A model generated the notes under the pieces. The model searched no databases. It saw nothing but the letters and a program-made list of their open reading frames with translations, and was not told where the DNA came from. Positions 7,031 to 14,780 of a DNA stretch of 64,000 nt are shown one piece after another. Numbering within the stretch: the stretch's first letter is position 1; the number at the start of each line of letters is the position of its first letter. A program made the translations under genes and the position numbers. Source of the stretch: Rhizobium skierniewicense (lineage in GTDB: Bacteria > Pseudomonadota > Alphaproteobacteria > Rhizobiales > Rhizobiaceae); contig NZ_JACIDV010000004.1 of NCBI RefSeq assembly GCF_014196515.1, positions 62,001 to 126,000 of the forward strand, written 5' to 3'.

Positions 7031-9220
7031 ATGGTAACAATTATTCAGGATGACGGGTCTGAAACATACGAGACCAGAGGCGGGGTCAAAGTCACGCGCC
7101 AGCGTCGCGCTGCCGATTACGCAACGGCCATCGATAGCTACGTGACCGGACTCGACGAACGTCGTGGCGCCGTGTTTTCGTCCAACTACGAGTATCCTGG
7201 CCGTTACACCCGTTGGGACACCGCGATCATCGACCCGCCGCTCGGCATTTCCTGTTTCGGCCGTACGATGTGGATCGAAGCCTACAACGGTCGTGGTGAG
7301 GCGTTGCTGTCTCTCATTACGGAGAAGCTGAAGGCCACGCCGGATCTGACGCTTGGGACGTCAACATCGAAGCGTCTGGACCTCGTCGTCAACGAGCCTG
7401 ACCGTATCTTCACCGAGGAAGAACGCTCGAAAATCCCGACCGTGTTTACGGCCCTGCGGGCAATCGTTGATCTCTTCTACTCCAGCGCGGATGCGGCCAT
7501 CGGTTTGTTCGGTGCTTTCGGGTACGACCTGGCCTTCCAGTTCGACGCCATCAAGCTCTCGTTGGAGCGCCCGGAAGACCAGCGCGACATGGTTCTGTTT
7601 CTGCCGGACGAAATCCTTGTCGTCGATCACCATCAGGCAAAGGCCTGGATCGACCGTTATGACTTCGAGAAAAATGGCATCACAACACATGGCAAGTCGC
7701 AGGATATCGCGCCGGAACCCTTCGTGAAGACAGACAGCATCCCCCCGCGCGGGGATCATCACCCTGGCGAATATTCGCAGCTGGTGACGAAAGCGAAAGA
7801 AAGCTTCCGGCGCGGCGATCTGTTTGAGGTCGTGCCTGGCCAGAAGTTCATGGAGCGTTGCGACAGCAATCCATCGGCCATTTCGCGCCGCCTGAAAGCC
7901 ATCAATCCATCTCCATATTCGTTCTTCATCAACCTCGGTCATCAGGAATATCTGGTGGGTGCATCGCCGGAAATGTTTGTGCGTGTCTCCGGTCGCCGCA
8001 TCGAGACGTGCCCGATTTCCGGCACCATCAAGCGGGGTGAAGACCCGATCGCCGATAGCGAGCAGATCCTCAAACTGCTGAATTCCAAGAAGGACGAATC
8101 TGAGCTCACCATGTGTTCGGATGTGGACCGTAACGACAAGAGCCGCGTATGCGAACCCGGCTCGGTCAAAGTCATCGGTCGTCGCCAGATCGAGATGTAT
8201 TCGCGCCTCATCCACACGGTGGACCACATCGAAGGCCGCCTGCGTGACGACATGGATGCGTTTGACGGCTTCCTGTCACACGCGTGGGCGGTGACCGTGA
8301 CAGGCGCGCCGAAGCTGTGGGCCATGCGCTTCATCGAGGCTCATGAGAAGAGCTCTCGCGTCTGGTATGGCGGTGCCATTGGTATGGTTGGCTTCAACGG
8401 CGATATGAACACTGGAATGACGTTGCGCACCATTCGCATCAAGGACGGTATTGCGGAAGTGCGGGCAGGGGCGACGTTGCTCAATGATTCCAACCCGCAG
8501 GAAGAAGAAGCCGAAACCGAACTGAAGGCATCTGCCATGATTGCAGCTATCCGCGATGCGAAAGGGCAGAACTCTGCGGCAACGCAGCGGGCTTCCGCCA
8601 AGGTCGGTACCGGGTTGAAAATCCTGCTGGTCGATCACGAAGACAGTTTCGTGCACACGCTCGCCAACTATTTCCGCCAGACCGGTGCCACGGTTTCGAC
8701 CGTGCGTTCGCCAGTCGCGGCCGAAGTCTTCGACCGTTTGCAGCCGGATCTCGTGGTTCTGTCTCCGGGGCCTGGCAATCCCAGCGACTTCGATTGCAAG
8801 GCAACGATCAAGGCTGCACGTTCGCGTGATTTGCCGATCTTCGGTGTGTGCCTTGGGTTGCAGGCGTTGGCGGAAGCATATGGCGGCGAGCTTCGCCATC
8901 TCGCCATCCCGATGCACGGCAAGCCATCGCGCATCCGCGTGCTGGAACCGGGCCTCGTCTTCTCTGGACTGGGCAAAGACGTCACCGTTGGTCGTTACCA
9001 CTCGATCTTCGCTGACCCGGCAACGCTCCACCGTGATTTCATCATCACCGCAGAAAGTGAAGATGGCACGATCATGGGCATCGAACATTCCAAGGATCCC
9101 ATAGCTGCCGTACAGTTCCACCCGGAATCGATCATGACACTGGGTGGCGATGCTGGCATGCGGATGATCGAAAACGTGGTGACGCATCTGGTGCGCAAGG
9201 CGAAAACCAAAGCGGCCTAA
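7031..9220 (+). CDS. trpE(G): Anthranilate synthase, fused TrpE-TrpG
   Basis: A 729-residue fusion of the chorismate-binding component I (about 1-515) and the glutamine amidotransferase component II (about 535-729). It makes anthranilate from chorismate and glutamine, the first committed step of tryptophan synthesis, in the cytoplasm. Component I shows [25 protein letters not shown] and the GAPK/GGAIG blocks. Component II shows [15 protein letters not shown], the nucleophile in GVCLGLQ (Cys607) and HPES (His697/Glu699), so the triad is complete. The fusion is typical of Rhizobiales. A GGAAG ribosome site precedes the ATG. The leader attenuator upstream implies control by charged tRNA-Trp, and a terminator follows, so it is monocistronic. 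Confidence 0.97.
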   Translation: MVTIIQDDGSETYETRGGVKVTRQRRAADYATAIDSYVTGLDERRGAVFSSNYEYPGRYTRWDTAIIDPPLGISCFGRTMWIEAYNGRGEALLSLITEKLKATPDLTLGTSTSKRLDLVVNEPDRIFTEEERSKIPTVFTALRAIVDLFYSSADAAIGLFGAFGYDLAFQFDAIKLSLERPEDQRDMVLFLPDEILVVDHHQAKAWIDRYDFEKNGITTHGKSQDIAPEPFVKTDSIPPRGDHHPGEYSQLVTKAKESFRRGDLFEVVPGQKFMERCDSNPSAISRRLKAINPSPYSFFINLGHQEYLVGASPEMFVRVSGRRIETCPISGTIKRGEDPIADSEQILKLLNSKKDESELTMCSDVDRNDKSRVCEPGSVKVIGRRQIEMYSRLIHTVDHIEGRLRDDMDAFDGFLSHAWAVTVTGAPKLWAMRFIEAHEKSSRVWYGGAIGMVGFNGDMNTGMTLRTIRIKDGIAEVRAGATLLNDSNPQEEEAETELKASAMIAAIRDAKGQNSAATQRASAKVGTGLKILLVDHEDSFVHTLANYFRQTGATVSTVRSPVAAEVFDRLQPDLVVLSPGPGNPSDFDCKATIKAARSRDLPIFGVCLGLQALAEAYGGELRHLAIPMHGKPSRIRVLEPGLVFSGLGKDVTVGRYHSIFADPATLHRDFIITAESEDGTIMGIEHSKDPIAAVQFHPESIMTLGGDAGMRMIENVVTHLVRKAKTKAA

Positions 9221-9235
9221 CGTGCGTAAAGACTG

Positions 9236-9264
9236 ACAGCGGCGTTACAAGATGCCGCTGTTTT
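9236..9264 (+). terminator. Terminator after trpE(G)
   Basis: ACAGCGGC (9236-9243) pairs with GCCGCTGT (9254-9261), followed by TTTCC. It lies 15 bases after the trpE(G) stop. Confidence 0.7.
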
Positions 9265-9277
9265 CCAGACCACGTGG

Positions 9278-9991
9278 ATGATGCTGTTGAAAGTCTTCAA
9301 ATATCTTTGCATCGCCACGGCGCTGATCCTGACTGGCATCGTCGCCGGCACCGTGTTGCCTCGGCCCATCATCGGCGACCATTCGACAAATGCGGAGGGC
9401 ACGTCCCGCCGGGTCCTGATCCTCAGCAATCCCATCCACACCGATATCGCCTTGCCTTTGGACGCAGAACTGCTGACGCAGTTCGGGTTTCTGCGCGATG
9501 GACACCTGGAAATCGATGATCCCCGCGTTCGATACTTGGTCTTCGGCTGGGGTGGGCGAGCTTTCTACACGCAGACGCCGACATGGGCCGATCTGAAGCC
9601 GCTGCCTTTGTTCAAAGGTCTGACACTCGACAATTCGGTCATGCATGTCGCACTTGCAGGGGATATTCCTGTGACAGATGCAAGTGTCACGTCGCTTGAT
9701 CTTTCGGTTGATGAATATCGGAAGCTGATCGATTTCATCGTCGGCAGCTTCACCTATTCGCAGAAAAAGCCAATCCCGCTGCCCGGACAATCTTACGGCA
9801 GGGACGACGCCTTTTTCGAAGCGAAGGGATATTTCAATGCCTTGCTCGGCTGCAACACATGGACGGCGGCGGCGTTGCGATACGCAGGTCTGCAAACCGG
9901 ATGGTGGACGCCGCTGCCGCCGCTTCTCACCACGTCGCTGCGGCTTCACAACGGCGCGGAAACATTCTCAGTCATTGCGCCAGCTCCCTGA
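9278..9991 (+). CDS. TIGR02117/DUF2459 family protein
   Basis: A 237-residue protein with an N-terminal hydrophobic segment (about 5-28, signal anchor or signal peptide). The body carries HTDIALP, FGWGGRAFYTQTPTWADL and LLGCNTWTAAALRYAG, which I recall as the conserved blocks of DUF2459 (TIGR02117). The conserved His, the Cys in GCNTW and other polar residues hint at a periplasmic hydrolase-like fold, but the family has no established function. It begins 13 bases after the trp terminator. The start at 9278 is one of two adjacent ATGs and has no strong ribosome site. Confidence 0.78.
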   Translation: MMLLKVFKYLCIATALILTGIVAGTVLPRPIIGDHSTNAEGTSRRVLILSNPIHTDIALPLDAELLTQFGFLRDGHLEIDDPRVRYLVFGWGGRAFYTQTPTWADLKPLPLFKGLTLDNSVMHVALAGDIPVTDASVTSLDLSVDEYRKLIDFIVGSFTYSQKKPIPLPGQSYGRDDAFFEAKGYFNALLGCNTWTAAALRYAGLQTGWWTPLPPLLTTSLRLHNGAETFSVIAPAP

Positions 9992-10008
9992 AACATCGCG
10001 CATTCTTG

Positions 10009-10041
10009 AAATTGACAAATTGCATTTGGTAGCGTCAATTT
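10009..10041 (+). promoter_or_regulatory. Consensus -35 within an inverted repeat before the S26-like gene
   Basis: AAATTGAC (10009-10016) and GTCAATTT (10034-10041) are inverted repeats. TTGACA (10012-10017) is a perfect -35, and TCAATT (10035-10040), at a 17-bp spacing, a weak -10. The overlap of repeat and promoter is what a repressor site would look like; no regulator is evident. Confidence 0.4.
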
Positions 10042-10085
10042 TCTCATCGTCTTATGTCGGTGAGCGGAAATAATTTAACGGGGAT

Positions 10086-10904
10086 ATGAGGAGCTTGCGT
10101 AAAATCCTATTGCAGTTCCAAGTGTTGGCAACGTTGCTCGCTGTCGGCATCCAGCCCCTTTGGGCTGATGAGCGTGAGGCTGGAGCGAAGACGCTTCTTC
10201 TTCCGATCTATCCGTTATGGCTTGCACAGGCAGGACTGTTTTCCTCTGATCAGGCTCTGAAACAAAAAATGACGGATCAAGCCATCGCGGGTCTTGCAAA
10301 GCAACTACCAAGTGATTGTGACGAAACGCGAATGAGGCGGGATCTTTGCGGCATCAAGCCTGTACGTGTTCCATCGTCGTCAATGAACCCAACGGTTTAC
10401 GTGCAGGAAACACTAGGCATTCAGACGGTTGATTTCAAACCGCTGAAACGCGGCGATCTCATAGTGCATAAGGCTCGGTTTGGAGGGGCGTCTGTCACGT
10501 CTGCGCTGACAAGGCTTATTGGTCTTCCGGGAGAAACAATAGAGATGCGCGATGGCGCGGTCTTCGTGAATGGGTTGGAGTTTACACAAAAAAGTGAAAA
10601 CAAAGGGATTGACAGTGAGTGGGGTCCATTGAATCTCGTCCGGGAAACAACGCCGGAGGGAGCGACCTATGAGATCGCGTTGCAGGATGGAAATACCTCT
10701 GGAATCGTTCAAGACTTTGGTCCAGTCACTCTTCCGTACGATCGTTACTTTGTCCTTGGCGACAATCGCGGCAATTCCGTTGACAGCCGGTATCCCGAGC
10801 AACTGAACGAAGACGGGATGGTTGCTGCAAAAGATATCGAAGGCGTTGCCATTGTCGTGCTCGTATCCAAGAGTGTGGACCGTGTTGGTGTGCCGCTGCG
10901 GTAA
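10086..10904 (+). CDS. S26 signal-peptidase-like protein lacking the catalytic lysine
   Basis: A 272-residue protein with a signal peptide (about 1-28, ending QPLWADE) and no further membrane anchor. Signal peptidase I boxes are present: PSSSMNPT (nucleophile Ser99), LKRGDLIV, LTRLIGLPGE and YFVLGDNRGNSVDSR. In bacterial type I peptidases the box reads (V/I)KRxxGLPGD with the general-base Lys directly before Arg; here that position is Thr142 (codon ACA). The protein therefore keeps the fold and serine but not the normal dyad. It may be inactive, use another Lys (for example Lys129), or be a binding protein. It stands alone between a possible promoter and a very strong hairpin. The family is sure, the activity doubtful. 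Confidence 0.82.
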   Translation: MRSLRKILLQFQVLATLLAVGIQPLWADEREAGAKTLLLPIYPLWLAQAGLFSSDQALKQKMTDQAIAGLAKQLPSDCDETRMRRDLCGIKPVRVPSSSMNPTVYVQETLGIQTVDFKPLKRGDLIVHKARFGGASVTSALTRLIGLPGETIEMRDGAVFVNGLEFTQKSENKGIDSEWGPLNLVRETTPEGATYEIALQDGNTSGIVQDFGPVTLPYDRYFVLGDNRGNSVDSRYPEQLNEDGMVAAKDIEGVAIVVLVSKSVDRVGVPLR

Positions 10905-10961
10905 ATTGACCGCCGCAAACCCTTGACCTAGCTGTCACTTTCAATCATAGAAGCCGCATAA

Positions 10962-11005
10962 ATGAACCGCGCGCACGGACACCTCCGTGCGCGCGGTTCA
11001 TGCGT
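10962..11005 (+). terminator. Perfect 18-bp hairpin, likely terminator
   Basis: Bases 10962-10979 and 10984-11001 are exact inverted repeats with a 4-base loop (CACC), followed by GCGTTTT. It lies after the S26-like gene and before the CDF gene, so it probably ends the former's transcript. The stem is unusually long and GC-rich. Confidence 0.75.
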
Positions 11006-11053
11006 TTTGGGGTCCATTTCTGCAATTCATTCGCATCCGCACGGGGTTAGGTC

Positions 11054-11971
11054 ATGAACGAACAGGGGAACACGCTCGTCAGGAAACTGGCGTTTTGGGG
11101 CATCCCGTTTTCCATTACGGTGCTGTGCCTCAAGCTTCTGGCATGGTGGGTCACCGGTTCGGTGGCGCTGCTGTCTGATGGCCTCGAATCCACGGTCAAT
11201 GTCGTTGCGGCCTTCATCGCCTATTTCGTCATTCGCTACGCGCAAAAGCCTGCCGATGACGATCATCAGTTCGGCCACCACAAGGCGGAATATCTGTCGG
11301 CTGTGGTCGAGGGGGTGCTGATCGTCGTAGCCGCCCTCCTGATCGTGAAAGAGGCGTGGGGTGGCTTGATGGCCCCGCATTTGCCGGATGCCCCGGCGCT
11401 GGGCCTTGCCATCAATGCCTTTGCCGCCATTCTCAACGGTATCTGGGCTACGGTGTTGATCCGTGTCGGCAAGAAACATTCCTCACCCGCGCTTCTGGCA
11501 GATGGTCACCATATCATGTCGGATGTCGTCACATCCGGCGGTGTCCTGATTGGTCTCGTACTGGCGATTGCAACGGGTTACGCCATTCTCGATCCGGTTC
11601 TTGCCCTCGTCGTCGCCATCAACATCCTGTTTCAGGGTTCCAAGGTCATCATGCATTCACTTGGCGGTCTCATGGACCGGGCGGTGGAGCCGGAAGAAGA
11701 TGAGGTCATCAAGAGGGCGATTGCGGAGAATTCTGCTGGCCTGCTGGGTGTGCACGATCTGAAAACCCGCAGGGCAGGGGCGGTTGCCTTCATCGATTTT
11801 CATGTCGTCGTGCCATCTGCCATGTCTGTCGGCGCGGCACATGATATTTGCGACCGGCTGGAAGATGCCATAAAGGAAGCGGTGCCAGGTGCTGTGCTGG
11901 CCATTCATGTGGAGCCTGAGAGCGAACAGGCGCATGGCGTTCGGGTAGAGTTTCAAGAGCTAGGAGTTTGA
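11054..11971 (+). CDS. Cation diffusion facilitator (CDF) metal efflux transporter
   Basis: A 305-residue inner-membrane protein with six predicted helices and a C-terminal cytoplasmic domain (about 215-305), the usual CDF length. Metal-site signatures are SDGLEST in helix 2, DHQFGHHKAEYLSAV after helix 2, and ADGHHIMSDV in helix 5 (His/Asp ligands). By family it exports a divalent ion such as Zn, Fe, Mn or Co by proton antiport. Helix 2 carries D-x-x-E rather than D-x-x-x-D, so I do not predict the metal. It is followed three bases later by queF, probably in one transcript. The start has a GGGGTTAGG-type ribosome site. Confidence 0.92.
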   Translation: MNEQGNTLVRKLAFWGIPFSITVLCLKLLAWWVTGSVALLSDGLESTVNVVAAFIAYFVIRYAQKPADDDHQFGHHKAEYLSAVVEGVLIVVAALLIVKEAWGGLMAPHLPDAPALGLAINAFAAILNGIWATVLIRVGKKHSSPALLADGHHIMSDVVTSGGVLIGLVLAIATGYAILDPVLALVVAINILFQGSKVIMHSLGGLMDRAVEPEEDEVIKRAIAENSAGLLGVHDLKTRRAGAVAFIDFHVVVPSAMSVGAAHDICDRLEDAIKEAVPGAVLAIHVEPESEQAHGVRVEFQELGV

Positions 11972-11974
11972 ACC

Positions 11975-12439
11975 ATGTCAGTCACGGATGTATCCGGCCT
12001 GTCGCAACTGGGTGCGCAAGTCGCTTCCCCTGAAAGTCCTGAAAAGGCCGTTCTGGAAAAAGTGCCGAACGGCAATGCCGGAACGGATTATGTCGTGCGC
12101 TTCACCGCGCCGGAATTCACGTCTTTATGCCCGATGACCGGACAGCCGGATTTCGCCCATATCGTCATCGATTACATTCCGGGTGAGTTTCTCGTTGAAT
12201 CCAAATCGCTAAAGCTGTTTCTGCACGCTTTCCGAAACCACGGTGCCTTCCATGAAGACTGCTCGGTCTATATAGCCAAGCGACTGGTCGATCTTTTGCA
12301 GCCGAATTGGCTCCGCATCGGTGCCTATTGGTACCCACGCGGTGGCATTCCCATCGATGTGTTCTGGCAGACGGGTGCGCCACCGGACGGCGTTTGGCTG
12401 CCGGAGCAGGGCGTCGCGACCTATCGCGGTCGCGGCTGA
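11975..12439 (+). CDS. queF: NADPH-dependent 7-cyano-7-deazaguanine (preQ0) reductase
   Basis: A 154-residue type I QueF, the usual length of the unimodular form. It reduces the nitrile of preQ0 to preQ1 for queuosine modification of t[18 protein letters not shown] contains the catalytic Cys52 and Asp59, and [21 protein letters not shown] is the QueF NADPH-binding motif. Start ATG 11975 follows a TAGGAG site inside the end of the CDF gene; the three-base gap implies an operon. I see no preQ1 riboswitch directly upstream. Confidence 0.96.
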   Translation: MSVTDVSGLSQLGAQVASPESPEKAVLEKVPNGNAGTDYVVRFTAPEFTSLCPMTGQPDFAHIVIDYIPGEFLVESKSLKLFLHAFRNHGAFHEDCSVYIAKRLVDLLQPNWLRIGAYWYPRGGIPIDVFWQTGAPPDGVWLPEQGVATYRGRG

Positions 12440-12455
12440 CCCGAACCTTCAGCCG

Positions 12456-13220
12456 TTACACGAACGAGCCGCCGTCGCCTGAATCGAAGTCCGTATCGTC
12501 GCTCCCGTTGTCGTAATCCACCTGTTGTGCGCCAGTGTCGTCTTCATTGCTGGCCACATCCTGCTGTGGCTTGTCGTCATCGCCATAGTAGTTATTGATC
12601 ACGGTTTCTTCGACCGGAGCCGCGCCAGCTCCGGCTCCCCCCACGGCGGAACCCCAGCCTGTCGATGCGACATGGTTGGAAAAAATACCACTCAGCGAAT
12701 TGGCAAGCAGCATGCCGCCAGCCACACCGGCTGCGGCACCCAGGGCACCCTGGAGGAAGCCGCCGCCACCGCTGGGGCGACCGAATGCGGATGGCTGTTG
12801 GCCGCTCCAGGGTCCAGTCGGCTGGGGGGCATCGTTTTTGTTTCGCCCCCATGGCCCCTGTGTCTGTCCAGATGTATCGTTGCGATAGCTCGGAGAGGCG
12901 CTAGGGAGAGGTGCCGTTGCCTGTTGCTGGTTACCACCGAAAATCGAGCTGAGGAAACCGCCCTGCTGTGCCTGCTGCGGTGCAGCGTTGCCGCTTTCCA
13001 GCTGATGGATGCGGTCTTCCAGCTCGCAAATATGCGCTGCCGCAGCCTCCAATCCCTTTTCCTGCACGATGACGGCTTGAGCAAGATAATAGGGGGAGGC
13101 GGGCTGGTCCCGAACGGCTTGATTGATCAGCGCTTCGGCTTCCGTGTCGCGTGGAGTGGAGGACGCGGATTTGACCCTGTCGAACAGGGATTTGAGCAGT
13201 TGGGTTTCTTCTGGTGACAT
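12456..13220 (-). CDS. DUF2076 domain protein
   Basis: A 254-residue protein beginning MSPEETQLL. The ATG at 13220 has an excellent AAGGAGG site six bases upstream; the longer frame to 13238 would contain that site. The N-terminal helical region (about 1-75, SPYYLAQAVIVQEKGLEAA) matches DUF2076. A Gln/Gly/Pro-rich linker and a Gly/Ala hydrophobic stretch (FLQGALGAAAGVAGGMLL) follow, and the tail is acidic and Asp-rich (DNGSDDTDFDSGDGGSFV). Such proteins are predicted membrane- or envelope-associated with unknown function. Its stop is 16 bases from the convergent queF stop. Confidence 0.82.
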   Translation of the reverse strand: MSPEETQLLKSLFDRVKSASSTPRDTEAEALINQAVRDQPASPYYLAQAVIVQEKGLEAAAAHICELEDRIHQLESGNAAPQQAQQGGFLSSIFGGNQQQATAPLPSASPSYRNDTSGQTQGPWGRNKNDAPQPTGPWSGQQPSAFGRPSGGGGFLQGALGAAAGVAGGMLLANSLSGIFSNHVASTGWGSAVGGAGAGAAPVEETVINNYYGDDDKPQQDVASNEDDTGAQQVDYDNGSDDTDFDSGDGGSFV

Positions 13221-13292
13221 TGGTAGCCTCCTTGGCATGTCGCGAAACGCACACCAAGGAGTTAGGGTTCAATTTCGGCTTTTAAAAGCTGA

Positions 13293-13320
13293 TCCATCCT
13301 TACATTTTTGTAAGGATGGA
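13293..13320 (-). terminator. Hairpin downstream of hupE-like gene
   Basis: TCCATCCTTAC (13293-13303) and GTAAGGATGGA (13310-13320) form a perfect 11-bp stem with a 6-base loop, ten bases after the HupE stop on the minus strand. Only a short T-rich stretch follows, so termination is likely but not textbook. Confidence 0.6.
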
Positions 13321-13330
13321 GTTCTCGGGC

Positions 13331-13921
13331 TCAACCGCCAAAAACGAGCGAAAGTCCCGCCAGAACCGTCATGCCGCCGACGACGCGGGTGGCAACCGCG
13401 CCGAGTTTGGCAATGGCCAGTCCCAGCGCAACGCCTGCGAGGTGAAGGAATGCTGTTGCAATGACGAAGCCGACTCCGAATTGAAATGCGCCCGCGCTTC
13501 CCAATTCGCCACCATGTGCGTGACCATGGAACAGGGCAAATACGCCGACAATCCCAGCTGCAACGCTGATCGGGACGCGTGTTGCCATGGCTACCAAAAG
13601 GCCCAGTGCAATGACGGAGGCTAGAATAGCCGGTTCGACGAATGGCAGATGGATGCCACCCAGCGCCAGCAGGAAGCCAATGGCCATGGTGCCGACGAAA
13701 GCAGCGGGGATAATGAGAAGTGCTGCGTCCTTACCCTTCGATATGGCGATTTGCGATGCCCAGATGCCTACGGCGACCATGACCAGAATATGATCGGCAC
13801 CAAAAAGCGGGTGGGAAAGACCGGCCATGAAGGATCCGTGCTCTTCCGGATTGAGATGGGCAAAGGCCGGCAATGCAGTAAGGCCAAGCGTTGCGGCAGT
13901 GAGTGAAAGTCTTTTGAACAT
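13331..13921 (-). CDS. HupE/UreJ family nickel/cobalt permease-like protein
   Basis: A 196-residue membrane protein with a signal peptide (MFKRLSLTAATLGLTALPAFAH, His after the cleavage site) and about six helices. HPLFGADHILVMVAVG is the H-P-x-x-G-x-D-H-x-x metal-binding motif of HupE/UreJ, and FHGHAHG is a second His-rich motif. Family members import Ni or Co for hydrogenase, urease or cobalamin. No urease, hydrogenase or cob genes are nearby, and the upstream 196 bases show no cobalamin riboswitch, so the metal is undecided. GAGAGGGAACG before the ATG is a good ribosome site. Confidence 0.9.
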   Translation of the reverse strand: MFKRLSLTAATLGLTALPAFAHLNPEEHGSFMAGLSHPLFGADHILVMVAVGIWASQIAISKGKDAALLIIPAAFVGTMAIGFLLALGGIHLPFVEPAILASVIALGLLVAMATRVPISVAAGIVGVFALFHGHAHGGELGSAGAFQFGVGFVIATAFLHLAGVALGLAIAKLGAVATRVVGGMTVLAGLSLVFGG

Positions 13922-14079
13922 CGTTCCCTCTCGAATATTTTACAGATGGAGCAAGAGGCGCTTGGGTCGCCGGACAAAACCCCACAACGAACGATATCGC
14001 AGTAACAAAGTGCCTGTCCATGCGTCATTTGACGGTGCCCTGTTTATTAAGCAGTTCGGCGCCTTGTCTTTTTCGCTCA

Positions 14080-14108
14080 TTGTTTTACGAAACAAATCAC
14101 ACTATGTC
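14080..14108 (+). promoter_or_regulatory. Candidate promoter of clpP paralogue
   Basis: TTGTTT (14080-14085), 17-bp spacer, TATGTC (14103-14108), giving a transcript start about 25 bases before the preferred ATG at 14142. The match is moderate. Confidence 0.35.
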
Positions 14109-14141
14109 CGGTAGGTAATGAAATACGTTGGAGACCGCCAC

Positions 14142-14723
14142 ATGAACGAAGACGAAGACGACAAGAGCAAGGAACTGCCGATCGGCAAGGAAACGGAAGC
14201 GAATCTTTTCAAGTCGCGTTCGATCTTCATCTATGGCGGCATCACGCAGGAATTAGCGCAGAAGGTTTGCACGCAGCTCGTCGCTCTTGCCGCAGCTAGC
14301 GACGAAGATATTCGCGTTTACGTGAATTCGCCCGGCGGTCACGTCGAATCCGGCGATAGCATTCACGACATGATCAAGTTCATCAAGCCGAAGGTCTACA
14401 TCATCGGCACAGGCTGGGTTGCGTCTGCCGGCGCTCTGATCTATGTGAGCGTTCCTAAAGAGCGTCGTCTTTGCCTGCCAAACACCCGCTTCCTGCTTCA
14501 CCAACCATCCGGCGGCACGCGTGGGATGGCATCCGATATCGAAATCCAGGCCCGCGAAATCATCAAGATGAACAAGCGCCTGATCACGATCTTCTCCAAG
14601 GCAACCGGCCAGACGGAAGAAAAGATCGCCAAGGATATCGATCGCGATTACTGGCTGGGTGGCGAAGAGGCCAAGGAATACGGCCTGGTTGGTCGTATCG
14701 TTGAGAGCCAGTCGGAACTCTGA
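14142..14723 (+). CDS. ClpP-family serine protease paralogue
   Basis: A 193-residue ClpP-like subunit. ATG 14142 follows TTGGAG by about eight bases; an ATG at 14118 is less well placed. Catalytic Ser in [11 protein letters not shown], His in LLHQPSGG and Asp in [13 protein letters not shown] are all present, so it should be active. It differs from housekeeping ClpP (GQAASMG, HQPLGG) in the blocks around Ser and His and has an acidic N-terminus ([13 protein letters not shown]). No clpX/clpA partner is next to it. It is probably one of the several ClpP paralogues known in Rhizobiaceae, forming its own or mixed rings with an unfoldase encoded elsewhere. Confidence 0.9.
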   Translation: MNEDEDDKSKELPIGKETEANLFKSRSIFIYGGITQELAQKVCTQLVALAAASDEDIRVYVNSPGGHVESGDSIHDMIKFIKPKVYIIGTGWVASAGALIYVSVPKERRLCLPNTRFLLHQPSGGTRGMASDIEIQAREIIKMNKRLITIFSKATGQTEEKIAKDIDRDYWLGGEEAKEYGLVGRIVESQSEL

Positions 14724-14747
14724 GAGTTCAGCAGTCGAATTTCCAAG

Positions 14748-14780
14748 CCCGCGTCGGTCTCGAGCCAGCGCGGGTTTTTT
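14748..14780 (+). terminator. Terminator after clpP paralogue
   Basis: CCCGCG (14748-14753) pairs with CGCGGG (14769-14774), with partly paired bases between, followed by six T (14775-14780). It reaches the stop codon of the convergent radical SAM gene. Confidence 0.8.

Noticed and set aside
7361..9187. Long antisense frames across trpE(G)
   Set aside because: They mirror a clearly conserved gene, and their translations look like no known protein.
13922..14117. Cobalamin or nickel riboswitch before the HupE-like gene
   Set aside because: No B12-box-like core or suitable stem set seen in the 196 bases.
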